A stretch of 64,000 nt of DNA from Flavobacteriales bacterium (GTDB lineage: Bacteria; Bacteroidota; Bacteroidia; CAIKAF01): assembly GCA_022402535.1 (NCBI GenBank), contig JAKRSD010000020.1, positions 347,341 to 411,340 on the forward strand. The letters are read 5' to 3'. Below are positions 52,786-61,576 of this stretch, piece after piece. Both the position numbers and the translations under genes were made by a program. The notes beneath the pieces are model-generated. The model was not told the origin of the DNA and ran no database searches. It saw nothing but the letters and a program-made list of their open reading frames with translations. Every line of letters begins with the position of its first letter. Within the stretch, counting starts at the first letter, position 1.

Positions 52786-54285
52786 TTATTTTTTAAACAT
52801 TAATCCACTCATTTTATAGTTAATCTGCTGCCCGCCCGACTCAATAACCACATCAAATTTGTTAATGCTCACAATGGTTACTTCGGCTAAACCGCCCGAT
52901 GTGGTTTTTACCAATGCTTTGTCTCCTGGCTCCAGAATACAGGGAATCACTTTTCTCACCATTCCTTTTTTGTTGTCTACAAAATATTGAACGGAATAAT
53001 AATAATTGCTGTATGAAAGGTAAAATGAAGGATACCAAAGGCCATCAGATTCGTAGTAAGCCAAAACCACATCGTTGGCTTTTAGGCTTGAAACACCCGC
53101 CCTTTCACCTCTTTCAATAGGTGTAAGCGAAGATTTGGAACACGTAACGGAGGCCACCCGGTTTGCTTTTTCCAGCTCACTAATCAGATACATGGTTATG
53201 CCTCCTATTTTCCATTTGCCCTCTTCTTTAACCATGGTTATACGACTGTAAGCGCTCTTGTCTTTATTCCACCAGTCGATTGAATTCGTGCCGGTTTCTT
53301 TTACTTCGGGCATAGAACAATATTGGTCTCTATATAAAAATTCACCGGTTACCACTTTCGTCATCACCGAGTTCATAAGTTCTGTTCCTTCCTGAGTGGG
53401 AACCTTGAAATCGGGACGACGGAAATAGGAGGAAGAAAGCATGTTATACAGCAGATTTCGGATTGAATTTTCTGTTCCTTCCATAAATAGAGGATGCATA
53501 AAATCCATCGCTTCATACATGTCTTTAAAATCAGGAACATTCATGGGTTTTATCTGTGCCCAAACCTTTTCGGCTTCTTCAGTTGCCAACACATGATCAT
53601 AGGTTTTCATGTTTGCCCTTTCGGCTTGTGAATATTTTTTGGTGGACAACACCTCTCTGTCCGTTTCCCTGAAACTCGGATGAACTTTTTGCCAGTTTTC
53701 TCCGTCTTTACCCTGAAGGGTTATTCTGTATTTTTGATTCACCGTTTCGGCATCACCGATGTCGTTTATAAAGCGTTCGAACTTAACAACCACTTCAAAT
53801 TCCACGTCATCAAAGTTTTTCCAAACATACTTAGTGCCGGGGGCAACGTCAAAGTTTCCGGGGGTGCCGATAATTCGATTGGCATCCGCTTTTAAAAGAA
53901 GGTTCTTTGATGCATTTACCACAGGTAAAACCTCCTCTTTTTTAGGATCGGGCATTCCGGTAATTTCCACCGCACCAAAACCAAACATGTTGAACGAAAA
54001 CACACTGCCGTTTTTATTGTATAACATAGAGCCCGTATGATTCCCTTTGGCATTTGGGAATTTTTTATTGGTCGAGGGGGTAACAAATTTTACAGCCCGT
54101 TCATGCGAGGTTTTCACTGCTCCATCCTGTACATACGTTTTGGTAGTCCCCGCGCCCACCACTTCAATGTTTATGGCTGTAGGAAATTGCTTTTTTACAT
54201 CGGCTCTCACCTGTTCGGCACTGGGCTGCGCCAAAACAAAACCTGAAATGAAAAGAAAAAGGAAAAGGGTATTTACTGTTTTCAT
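52786..54285 (-). CDS. exported protein of unknown function (499 aa)
   Basis: A signal peptide (LFLFLFISGFVLAQ) leads into a large mature protein of unknown family. There are Lys-rich alpha/beta blocks: KTYVQDGAVKTSHERAVKFV, then SMLYNKNGSVFSFNMFGF, and a C-terminal beta region with ANDVVLAYYESDGLWYPSFYL and DKALVKTTSGGLAEVTIVSI, which is similar to a Tudor/SH3-like fold in shape. No membrane helix or lipobox. The downstream propeller gene is 8 bases away, so both may act in one process. The upstream spacer contains the ssb terminator. Confidence 0.6.
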   Translation of the reverse strand: MKTVNTLFLFLFISGFVLAQPSAEQVRADVKKQFPTAINIEVVGAGTTKTYVQDGAVKTSHERAVKFVTPSTNKKFPNAKGNHTGSMLYNKNGSVFSFNMFGFGAVEITGMPDPKKEEVLPVVNASKNLLLKADANRIIGTPGNFDVAPGTKYVWKNFDDVEFEVVVKFERFINDIGDAETVNQKYRITLQGKDGENWQKVHPSFRETDREVLSTKKYSQAERANMKTYDHVLATEEAEKVWAQIKPMNVPDFKDMYEAMDFMHPLFMEGTENSIRNLLYNMLSSSYFRRPDFKVPTQEGTELMNSVMTKVVTGEFLYRDQYCSMPEVKETGTNSIDWWNKDKSAYSRITMVKEEGKWKIGGITMYLISELEKANRVASVTCSKSSLTPIERGERAGVSSLKANDVVLAYYESDGLWYPSFYLSYSNYYYSVQYFVDNKKGMVRKVIPCILEPGDKALVKTTSGGLAEVTIVSINKFDVVIESGGQQINYKMSGLMFKK

Positions 54286-54364
54286 TTTGTGAAATATTTT
54301 TCACAAAGGTCAGTGGCCCTTCATTTGTTTTTTCCACCCGAAAGGGTGAAATTAAAAGAAGCAC

Positions 54365-54395
54365 AAAAGGTGCTGCAGTTGCTGCAACACCTTTT
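54365..54395 (-). terminator. hairpin terminator downstream of the ssb genes
   Basis: 14-base arms (54365-54378 and 54382-54395) pair with one mismatch around a 3-base loop, with a GC-rich core and an AAAAGG/CCTTTT base. On the minus strand the hairpin is followed by GTGC and a T-rich stretch. It lies 66 bases after the ssb stop codon, in the direction of ssb transcription, and so fits a rho-independent terminator for the tandem ssb unit. Confidence 0.75.
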
Positions 54396-54460
54396 GGCAC
54401 GTGAAACCAGTCGGTTTTTAGGTTAATCCATTCCGATCTGTTTTCGAGAAGAAAGAGAAC

Positions 54461-54793
54461 TTATTCGGGCTTAGAACCCAGAAGTACAAAATCTGAAACA
54501 TGCACTTCGCTTACATATTTTTTGCTACCGTCTTTGTCTTCGTAGCTGCGGTTTACAATTTTGCCCTCAATAGCCACTTCGGCTCCTTTTCTAAAATATT
54601 TGACCGCGCTTTCGGCCTGTTTGCCCCATATCACCAGATTATGCCAGGTGGTTTCGGTTACATAGTCCCCCTTGGCGTTTTTGTAACGCTCATTAGTGGC
54701 TATGGACACACGGGCCATTTTTCCGTTTCCGTTAAACTCTTTCAGTTCGGGCGCATTGCCCAGATTGCCGATTAATTGCACTCGATTTCTCAT
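54461..54793 (-). CDS. ssb: single-stranded DNA-binding protein, copy 1
   Basis: 110 aa with a single OB fold: RVQLIGNLGNAPELKEF at the start, ARVSIATNERY, TTWHNLVIWGKQAE, KGAEVAIEGKIVNRSY and ending SDFVLLGSKPE. It binds single-stranded DNA in replication and repair. The C-terminal acidic tail ending in DDDIPF, which most housekeeping SSBs use to recruit partners, is absent, so the protein is short for the family (about 140-180 aa). A closely similar gene lies 40 bases upstream. The two are probably products of recent duplication. Confidence 0.88.
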   Translation of the reverse strand: MRNRVQLIGNLGNAPELKEFNGNGKMARVSIATNERYKNAKGDYVTETTWHNLVIWGKQAESAVKYFRKGAEVAIEGKIVNRSYEDKDGSKKYVSEVHVSDFVLLGSKPE

Positions 54794-54833
54794 GATACTT
54801 ACTTTTTTTGATTATTGGTTAATGATGAATTAC

Positions 54834-55169
54834 TTAAGCCTGATTACGGTTTCCCAGCAGTAAAAAGCTGTCCACTTTAATTTCGCTGATATAGCGTTTG
54901 CTGCCGTCTTTGGTTTCGTAGCTGCGGTTTACGATTTTGCCTTCTACGGCGATTTCCGAACCCTTTTTGAAAAGCTGTTTAGCGGTTTCGGCCTGTTTGC
55001 CCCACAATACCAGATTGTGCCAAGTGGTTTCGGTTACATAGTCGCCTTTGGCATTTTTGTAACGCTCGTTGGTGGCGATAGATACGCGGGCTACTTTGTT
55101 GTTACCGCTGAACTCTTTTACATCCGGCGTTCCGCCCAGATTTCCGATCAATTGCACTTTGTTTCTCAT
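54834..55169 (-). CDS. ssb: single-stranded DNA-binding protein, copy 2
   Basis: 111 aa. The sequence matches copy 1 over its length: both share SIATNERYKNAKGDYVTETT and EGKIVNRSYE, with conservative changes elsewhere (KVQLIGNLGGTPDVKEF). It also lacks the acidic C-terminal tail and ends in DSFLLLGNRNQA. It precedes copy 1 on the minus strand with a 40-base gap, so one transcript may carry both. A -7-like TAAATTTA box lies at 55176-55183, just upstream of its ATG. Such tail-less SSBs are common in Bacteroidota and mobile elements. Whether one copy is the main chromosomal SSB cannot be told. Confidence 0.87.
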   Translation of the reverse strand: MRNKVQLIGNLGGTPDVKEFSGNNKVARVSIATNERYKNAKGDYVTETTWHNLVLWGKQAETAKQLFKKGSEIAVEGKIVNRSYETKDGSKRYISEIKVDSFLLLGNRNQA

Positions 55170-55491
55170 GTTACTTAAATTTATCGTTCGTGTTTAATTA
55201 TTACCGCATGTTATGTCCGTTTGTCTTTTGTCGTATTCACCGAATCGGGTTTCTGACTTTCGACGAGGCAAAGTTGCGGCGACGGCAAAAAACAAGTCGG
55301 TTGATAAATATTTATAATCGGATATAGTCGTTTGTAAGCGTTTGCAAATAACTATGTGTTTGTATTTATTGGGTTTTATAAAACATGAAGTTTTTGCAAG
55401 AAATTCTGTTTTTGTTTCTAAAAAACGCATTTTTTAAACAATCCACGCAAAAAACTTTCTGAAGTAATACCTTTAGGAGGTCAAAATTGAA
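55170..55491. other. 322-base spacer between ssb and the C5 methyltransferase gene
   Basis: This is the longest gene-free stretch of the window. It separates the divergent ssb and methyltransferase genes. It is AT-rich, with a -7-like TAAATTTA at 55176-55183 (minus) and, also on the minus strand, a CAACTTTG (55275-55268) that could be a further -7 box for ssb. A 78-codon open frame (55194-55430, minus) has no family match and a poor composition, so I do not call it a gene. At its right end, AGGAGG at 55475-55480 is a strong ribosome-binding site. No tRNA or repeat was seen. Confidence 0.6.
55475..55480 (+). promoter_or_regulatory. strong Shine-Dalgarno sequence before a TTG start
   Basis: AGGAGG lies 11 bases before the TTG start at 55492. 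Such a full-consensus site is unusual here: most genes in this window have no clear Shine-Dalgarno, as is normal in Bacteroidota. It decides the non-ATG start of the methyltransferase. An overlapping TACCTTTA (55468-55475) resembles a -7 box, but both cannot work at once, because transcription from it would remove the site. Confidence 0.6.
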
Positions 55492-56772
55492 TTGAATTTA
55501 CTCGTGAAAAAAAAAACCTCATTCCTTCTCTCAGAAATAATAGAAACCCCTTTAAAATCTATCAATAAGCAGGAATGGGAAACAGGAAAAGCGGCATTTA
55601 CTCATTATCTACAAAACAGAAACTCGAAAAAATACAAAACTGCTGCGACAGAATTTTTAAAACGCTACCTGGAAGAATCCGAAAAAACAGACTCAAAAAA
55701 TAACGTTGAAGCCCTTCTAACGGTTATTAAACCAGAGGCTGTGCCGTTTAGTAGCCCCACAAGCCCAGCTTTTACATTTATCGATTTATTTGCCGGTATC
55801 GGTGGGTTTAGAATGGCTATGCAGAAATTAGGTGGAAAATGTGTGTTCACCAGCGAATGGGATCGCTTTGCGCAAAAAACATATGCCGCCAATTATGGTA
55901 AAATACCGTTTGGAGATATTACTTCCGAAAAAACAAAACAGTTTATCCCTGACGGGTTTGATATACTTTGTGCGGGATTTCCATGTCAGGCATTCTCCAT
56001 TGCCGGTAAACGTGGAGGGTTTGAGGACACTCGCGGAACCTTGTTTTTTGATGTGGCAGAAATTATTCGCCGTAAAAAACCGAAAGCTGTTTTATTAGAA
56101 AATGTAAAAGGGCTTATAAATCATGACCGAGGCAAAACGCTTACAACTATATTGCGTGTTTTAAGAGATGATTTGGGCTATTATGTGCCCGAACCCCAGA
56201 TTTTAAACGCCAAAAACTACGGTGTTCCCCAAAACCGGGAGCGCATTTTTATTGTCGGTTTCAGAAAGGATTTAAACATAAACTCTTTTAAGTACCCAGA
56301 AACTTCAAAGGTTCCTGTTTATTTTGAATCGGTAAAGGAAGAAAAACCCGTGCCGGCAAAATATTATTTATCTACTCAATACCTTAAAACGCTCAAAGAA
56401 CACAAAGCCCGTCATGCAGCTAAGGGAAACGGATTCGGATATGAAATCATTCCGGATGAGGGTATCAGCAATGCGGTTGTCTGCGGAGGAATGGGGCGCG
56501 AAAGAAATTTGGTTTTTGATGACCGGATAAACGATTTTACTCCGACAACTCACATAAAAGGCGAAGTAAACCGTGAAGGTATTCGCAAAATGACCCCCCG
56601 CGAATGGGCCCGCCTACAAGGATTTCCCGATGAATTTATGATTCCCGTGGCGGACGCATCTGCGTATAAACAGTTTGGTAATTCGGTGGCGGTACCAGTC
56701 ATAGAAGCAATGGGAAAAATGATATTAAAATCATTAAACATAAAAACCAATCGCCTTGTAAAACCCGCATAA
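55492..56772 (+). CDS. DNA cytosine-C5 methyltransferase, orphan
   Basis: 426 aa starting at TTG 55492 (strong Shine-Dalgarno 11 bases upstream). The first 88 or so residues are a Lys-rich helical extension not usual in this family. Then come the C5 motifs: FIDLFAGIGGFRMAM (I), the catalytic Cys165 in GFPCQAFSIAGKRGGFED (IV), ENVKGL (VI), QNRERIFIVG (VIII), and GNSVAVPV (X). The target-recognition region is only about 120 residues. It methylates cytosine in a short site. No restriction endonuclease gene is adjacent. A Vsr-like nuclease, the usual repair partner of such enzymes, is 10 kb upstream. The sequence specificity cannot be predicted. Confidence 0.92.
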   Translation: MNLLVKKKTSFLLSEIIETPLKSINKQEWETGKAAFTHYLQNRNSKKYKTAATEFLKRYLEESEKTDSKNNVEALLTVIKPEAVPFSSPTSPAFTFIDLFAGIGGFRMAMQKLGGKCVFTSEWDRFAQKTYAANYGKIPFGDITSEKTKQFIPDGFDILCAGFPCQAFSIAGKRGGFEDTRGTLFFDVAEIIRRKKPKAVLLENVKGLINHDRGKTLTTILRVLRDDLGYYVPEPQILNAKNYGVPQNRERIFIVGFRKDLNINSFKYPETSKVPVYFESVKEEKPVPAKYYLSTQYLKTLKEHKARHAAKGNGFGYEIIPDEGISNAVVCGGMGRERNLVFDDRINDFTPTTHIKGEVNREGIRKMTPREWARLQGFPDEFMIPVADASAYKQFGNSVAVPVIEAMGKMILKSLNIKTNRLVKPA

Positions 56773-56830
56773 TCGTTCTTTCAATCCGTTTTCATGCTCC
56801 ATTCATCAAATAAAATTTAGATTTACAACC

Positions 56831-58906
56831 ATGAAATTCTTCCTGTCGGCATTGCTGCTTATTGGGTTTGGCCGTATAGTGGCACAGCCTTTTCCTATTA
56901 TAAACCCAGATAATATTGAAATCATCCGCGATGAGTGGGGGGTGCCACATATTTTTGCCAAAACCGATGCCGAAGCGGCCTATGGCCTGGCTTGGGCCAA
57001 TGCAGAAGATGCATTTGCCGAAATGCAGGACCTGCTGGTAATCGGCAAAGGGCACAGCGGACGGATAAAAGGCATAGAAGGTGCCAAAGCCGACTTTTTT
57101 AGGCATGTGATCGGCGCTGATAAAATCGTGAATGATAAACTTCATGAACTTCCTGTTGAATTTTTAAAATATCTGGATGGATATTGTCAGGGAATCAATG
57201 CTTTTGCCGCGAAACACCCAGAGCAAAAAATGGCGAAAAGTCTTTATCCCATCGAGGTGAAAGATGTATTGACGGCTTATGTGGTGTCCCTCTCTTTTAT
57301 GACGGAAGCCGCCGGTGCCATGGAAAAAATATATGGCGGAAAACTGGACAACGAAAAGGTTCCGGGAATCGGCTCCAATGCCTACGCGGTAAACTCCCAA
57401 AAAACCGAAGACGGAAGCACGCTGCTTTGCATAAATCCACATATGCAAATGTCGGGCACGTTTCATTTTTACGAAGCTCACATAAAAAGCGAAGAAGGAT
57501 TAAACATGTATGGCGCTCTTTTTCACGGGGGTACCTCCATCTTTATGGGAAATAATGAACATTTGGGCTGGGGCATGACCTGGAATTATTTTAACCGGGG
57601 CGACGTATTTAAGCTACAAATGAACCCCAAGAAAAAACGGGAATACCGGTTTGATAATGAGTGGAAAAAACTGGAAACCAGAAAAGTAACCCTGCATGTA
57701 AAAATCGGTAAACTCCGAATTCCTGTTCAGAAAAAATCGTACTGGAGCGAACAGGGTCCTGTGCTTAATTCGCAAAAAGACAAAAAGCAGTTTTATGCAT
57801 TCCGGTATCCGGCGTTTATGGATATAAAAGCTCCGCTTCAATGGTATAAAATGAACAAATCCGAAAATCTGGATGAATTCAAAGAAACGCTGAATATGAT
57901 GGGTATCGGGCTGTTCAATATTGTCTACGCCGATAAAGAAGATAATCTGTTTTATGTGAGTTATGGACAGGTTCCGTTCAGAGAAGACAGTATTGCAACC
58001 ATGAAAGTGGTTCCGGGTCATGATTCGCGCTATATGTGGAAGCGACTCCATGCGCTCGAAGAACTTCCAAAAGAAGAAAACCCGGACTGTAACTATATTT
58101 TCAACACCAACAACAGTCCGTTTTTTGCCACCTGCGATGAAAACACCGGACTCAAACTGGAACTTAAAGACTATTTGGATGAGCGGCCCGGCCAAAATAA
58201 CCGGGCCACGGTGCTCCACCAGTTTTTTGAATCAAACGACAAGGTGGATTTTGAGGAGTTTCAGGCCATTAAGTTCAACAACACTTATTCTCCAAACTCA
58301 TACCTGATGCGCAAAATGGCTCCCTATTTTAAGATGGATGTTTCGAATCATCCGGATATTGCTGACTTATTGGTTTTGTTTCAAAACTGGTCGGGAACGG
58401 CCGACACCAATGATTTTTCGTCATCTGCAGTTATGGTAATTGTAGATCATATTTTCAGAGAAAAAAAATATAACGACAGGCATTTTATCGCCGATTTTGA
58501 TATCACCGAAGAGGAGTTTATTAAAGCCGTACAAAGCGCAAAATCTTGGTTTATTGACAACTATGGAACCGTAAATGTACCCTTGCACAAAATATTTGTT
58601 GCCCGCAAAGGAAATGTTGAGTTTACGGCTCCCGGTTTTCCCGACGCTCTGGCGGCTAATTACGGCGAAAGAAAAGACAATAAATATGTGCTGAAGGCGG
58701 GAGACACGTATACGCAGTTTGTAAAATTCAAAGAAGGAAAAGTACAGGAAATCCGAACGCTTGTACCCTTCGGAAATTCTAATCACCCCGAAAGCCCTTA
58801 TTACATAAATCAAAGCGGACTTTTTAAAAGCCAGAAGACAAAAAAGGCAACTATGAATAAAGAAGAGTTGCTTCAATTGCCACATAAATCATATCACCCC
58901 CGCTAA
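56831..58906 (+). CDS. penicillin acylase family protein (Ntn hydrolase)
   Basis: 691 aa with a signal peptide (FFLSALLLIGFGRIVAQ). The N-terminal nucleophile is Ser182 in GIGSNAYAVN, where autocatalytic cleavage between Gly181 and Ser182 would make the alpha and beta chains. GVPHIFAKTDAEAAYGLAWANAEDAF near residue 37 and NPHMQMSGTFHFYEAHI after the cleavage site are typical of the family. It hydrolyses amide bonds of acylated substrates; relatives include penicillin acylases and acyl-homoserine-lactone acylases such as PvdQ, so the substrate is open. It is periplasmic or exported. It stands alone between the methyltransferase and the T9SS gene. Confidence 0.9.
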   Translation: MKFFLSALLLIGFGRIVAQPFPIINPDNIEIIRDEWGVPHIFAKTDAEAAYGLAWANAEDAFAEMQDLLVIGKGHSGRIKGIEGAKADFFRHVIGADKIVNDKLHELPVEFLKYLDGYCQGINAFAAKHPEQKMAKSLYPIEVKDVLTAYVVSLSFMTEAAGAMEKIYGGKLDNEKVPGIGSNAYAVNSQKTEDGSTLLCINPHMQMSGTFHFYEAHIKSEEGLNMYGALFHGGTSIFMGNNEHLGWGMTWNYFNRGDVFKLQMNPKKKREYRFDNEWKKLETRKVTLHVKIGKLRIPVQKKSYWSEQGPVLNSQKDKKQFYAFRYPAFMDIKAPLQWYKMNKSENLDEFKETLNMMGIGLFNIVYADKEDNLFYVSYGQVPFREDSIATMKVVPGHDSRYMWKRLHALEELPKEENPDCNYIFNTNNSPFFATCDENTGLKLELKDYLDERPGQNNRATVLHQFFESNDKVDFEEFQAIKFNNTYSPNSYLMRKMAPYFKMDVSNHPDIADLLVLFQNWSGTADTNDFSSSAVMVIVDHIFREKKYNDRHFIADFDITEEEFIKAVQSAKSWFIDNYGTVNVPLHKIFVARKGNVEFTAPGFPDALAANYGERKDNKYVLKAGDTYTQFVKFKEGKVQEIRTLVPFGNSNHPESPYYINQSGLFKSQKTKKATMNKEELLQLPHKSYHPR

Positions 58907-58949
58907 TCAGAAAATTTCTCAATAAGCACCCGGATCACAAGCCTTTTAT

Positions 58950-58980
58950 GTTGGAAATCTTTGCGCAAACATTACCTTTG
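58950..58980 (+). promoter_or_regulatory. Bacteroidota-type promoter for the CotH/T9SS gene
   Basis: GTTG at 58950-58953, 19 bases, then a perfect TACCTTTG at 58973-58980. This is one of the best matches in the window to the -33/-7 pair. The ATG at 59001 follows 20 bases later. Confidence 0.65.
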
Positions 58981-59000
58981 GTTTAACTCAGGGTTAAATC

Positions 59001-61505
59001 ATGGTAAAGACTTTACTGGCGTTTATTCTTTTTCTTTCTGTAGGTGTTGTGTTTTCGCAAGCCCAAACCTTTAGTGGCTCAGGAGGAAATATTCCGGATA
59101 ATAACACCACGGTTTCTTTTGCCATTAATGTTCCTCCCCTTAATCCCAATACGGTAAATACACTTTTCGGTATAGAACAGGTTTGTATAAACATCAACCA
59201 TCCGTATGTTGGAGATTTAGAAGTGAGTCTCCGGGCTCCGGACAATACCACCGTAATTCTTTTTTCGGGAATTGGCGGAAGTGGCGATAATTTCACCAAC
59301 ACCTGCATGCGACAAGATGCCGTCACAAGCATTTCTGCAGGTTCTGCGCCGTTTACGGGAACCTTTAAACCCCAAAACAACATGGCCGTCTTAAATAATG
59401 GACAAAACGCAAATGGTCAATGGCGGCTGCGGATTCGTGATATGTATGCCCAGGATGTGGGTTCGCTTGTGAGCTGGAGCATTACGTTCGGTAATCAGCC
59501 GGCGCAGCCCTTTTCTTTCACATCCAGTGATCTACCCATTCTGGTGATAAATACCGTTAACAATGTGAATATTCCCGATGATCCCAAAGTGCCGGCTAAC
59601 CTGAAGCTGATTTACAATGGAGAGGGCGTAAGAAATTACCTTACCGATACCACTTACGATTATCAAGGCCAGATCGGTATAGAACTCAGGGGCAGCAGTT
59701 CGCAGGGAATGCCGAAAAAACCGTATGGATTTGAAACGTGGGACGCCCAACAAAACGACTTAAAAGTAAGCCTGCTGGGCATGCCCGTTGAAAGTGACTG
59801 GGTTCTTACGGCTAATTATTCTGATAAAACACTTTTTAGAAATGCGCTATCGTACAACTTAGCCAACAAAACCGGTCAGTATGCCCCAAGAACCCGTTTC
59901 TGTGAGGTCGTGGTGAATGATGATTACAAAGGCGTATATATACTCACCGAAAAAATTAAAAGAGACAGTGGAAGGGTAAATATTGCCAAGCTCAATTCTT
60001 TCGATATTTCGGGAAACGAATTAACGGGAGGGTATATTTTGAAAATTGATAAAACGACAGGGTCTGGCGGAGCCGGATGGGCCTCACAAATTCCTCCCCC
60101 TAACGCCTCAGGAAATCAAACCATTTATTACCAATATGTTTACCCCAAACCTGATAGTATTCAACCGGCGCAACAGCAGTATATTAAATCTTTTGTAGAC
60201 AGTTTTGAGGCCGCATTGGCGGCCCCTGCTTTTCAAGATCCGGTAATGGGCTGGAGACGATTTATGGACGAAAACTCCGTGATTGATTTTATGCTGGTTA
60301 ATGAAATGAGCCGCAATGTAGACGGGTATCGCATCAGCACCTTTCTTTATAAAGAGAAAATCACCCGGGGAAACAAACTAAAATTAGGGCCTGTTTGGGA
60401 TTATGACATTGCATGGCAAAACGCCAACTATTGTTCAGGGGCAAACACCACGGGCTGGGCCTATGATTTCAACAGTGTCTGCGGAAACGATGGCTTGTTG
60501 GTTCCTTTCTGGTGGCAGCGTTTCCGTCAGGATACGCTGTTTAATAAACGCCTTTATTGTCGTTACACAGAGTTTAGAAACACTTTTTTGTCCAACGCCG
60601 CTTTAGCCGCACTGGCCGATTCAATGGCCGCTGTCCTCGACGAATCGCAGGTCCGGAACTTTGAGCGCTGGCCGATTTTGGGTACATATGTATGGCCGAA
60701 TCCTAATCCGATTCCTACCACATATTCTGGCGAAATAAGCAAACTCAAACAATGGTTTATAAACCGCATGGCTTGGTTAGATGGACAGATAGCTCCTTTT
60801 GCCACGCCGCCACCGACACTAAACTTAGGCGCCGACACAGCGATTTGCCAAGGACAGTCTGTATATCTGCAGCCCGGAAACCACTCTTCATATCTTTGGA
60901 GTAATGGGTTCACCTCTTCCGATATTTTTATCAGTCAGCCTGGAAACGTTTGGGTTCAGGTGCGCAACCATTACGGATGTGCCTCTACGGATAGTATTCA
61001 AATCGCCGTAAATCCGCTGCCCGATTCCGATTTTTCTACAATCCAACAAACCGGTTTTACGTACCTGTTTTCTCCCGAACAGACAGGGGCTCCGTCCTAT
61101 CAGTGGGCTTTTGGCGACGGATTTTTCTCCTCTGAGGAGTTCCCGCTTCACAGTTATGCCCAGGAAGGAGTGTTTCCGGCTACACTTATTATTACCGATA
61201 ACAACGGCTGCACGGCTACACAAACCCAAAATGTGGTTTCGGTATTTACGGATATCAGCTCGTTTTCATCAGCCGATATTTCTCTGTTTCCCAATCCTTT
61301 TACTGATTATTTGGTTTTAAAAACATCCGGACTTCTCGAGTTTGACATCACCGTATTTTCTTCGGACGGGAAAAAAATGTTTGAACATCGTGTACAAACC
61401 GAACAGGTTGTCCTCTCTGCCCAAGATTGGGCACCGGGTCTTTATTTACTGACGGTTTCAAAAGATTCTGCCAATCCAATCACGTTAAAACTGATTAAAA
61501 AGTAA
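59001..61505 (+). CDS. secreted P-domain/CotH/PKD protein with T9SS sorting domain
   Basis: 834 aa. In order: signal peptide (1-22); a proprotein convertase P domain (about 25-165: ININHPYVGDLEVSL, WRLRIRDMYAQDVGSLVSWSI); a CotH-type domain (about 180-600) with RNALSYNLANK, VVVNDDYKGVYILTEKIKRD and VWDYDIAWQ; an Ig/PKD-like region (about 610-750: AICQGQSVYLQPG, YQWAFGDG); and a T9SS C-terminal domain (about 755-834: LFPNPFTDYLVLKT, APGLYLLTV). CotH of Bacillus spore coats is a protein kinase; whether this extracellular one is active is not known, though the Lys/Glu and Asp positions expected from the family appear present. It should be exported and anchored on the cell surface. Confidence 0.88.
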   Translation: MVKTLLAFILFLSVGVVFSQAQTFSGSGGNIPDNNTTVSFAINVPPLNPNTVNTLFGIEQVCININHPYVGDLEVSLRAPDNTTVILFSGIGGSGDNFTNTCMRQDAVTSISAGSAPFTGTFKPQNNMAVLNNGQNANGQWRLRIRDMYAQDVGSLVSWSITFGNQPAQPFSFTSSDLPILVINTVNNVNIPDDPKVPANLKLIYNGEGVRNYLTDTTYDYQGQIGIELRGSSSQGMPKKPYGFETWDAQQNDLKVSLLGMPVESDWVLTANYSDKTLFRNALSYNLANKTGQYAPRTRFCEVVVNDDYKGVYILTEKIKRDSGRVNIAKLNSFDISGNELTGGYILKIDKTTGSGGAGWASQIPPPNASGNQTIYYQYVYPKPDSIQPAQQQYIKSFVDSFEAALAAPAFQDPVMGWRRFMDENSVIDFMLVNEMSRNVDGYRISTFLYKEKITRGNKLKLGPVWDYDIAWQNANYCSGANTTGWAYDFNSVCGNDGLLVPFWWQRFRQDTLFNKRLYCRYTEFRNTFLSNAALAALADSMAAVLDESQVRNFERWPILGTYVWPNPNPIPTTYSGEISKLKQWFINRMAWLDGQIAPFATPPPTLNLGADTAICQGQSVYLQPGNHSSYLWSNGFTSSDIFISQPGNVWVQVRNHYGCASTDSIQIAVNPLPDSDFSTIQQTGFTYLFSPEQTGAPSYQWAFGDGFFSSEEFPLHSYAQEGVFPATLIITDNNGCTATQTQNVVSVFTDISSFSSADISLFPNPFTDYLVLKTSGLLEFDITVFSSDGKKMFEHRVQTEQVVLSAQDWAPGLYLLTVSKDSANPITLKLIKK

Positions 61506-61552
61506 AGACTTTCGGTAAAGAAAATGCACTCCGAAAATCTGCCTAATTTCAT

Positions 61553-61560
61553 TAGCTTTG
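61553..61560 (+). promoter_or_regulatory. -7 promoter box for ricT
   Basis: TAGCTTTG matches TAnnTTTG exactly, 16 bases before the ATG at 61577. No TTG -33 element is at the expected distance. The box also rules out the in-frame alternative start in another frame at 61524. Confidence 0.45.
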
Positions 61561-61576
61561 CGCCAAACAGAGAATT

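Noticed and set aside
55194-55430. 78-codon open frame on the minus strand in the ssb/methyltransferase spacer
   Set aside because: No recognisable domain, unusual composition, and it covers the promoter region of ssb. Taken as spurious.
57614-58219. 201-codon open frame opposite the penicillin acylase gene
   Set aside because: Antisense shadow of a clear Ntn hydrolase gene, rich in Phe and Ile, no start context.
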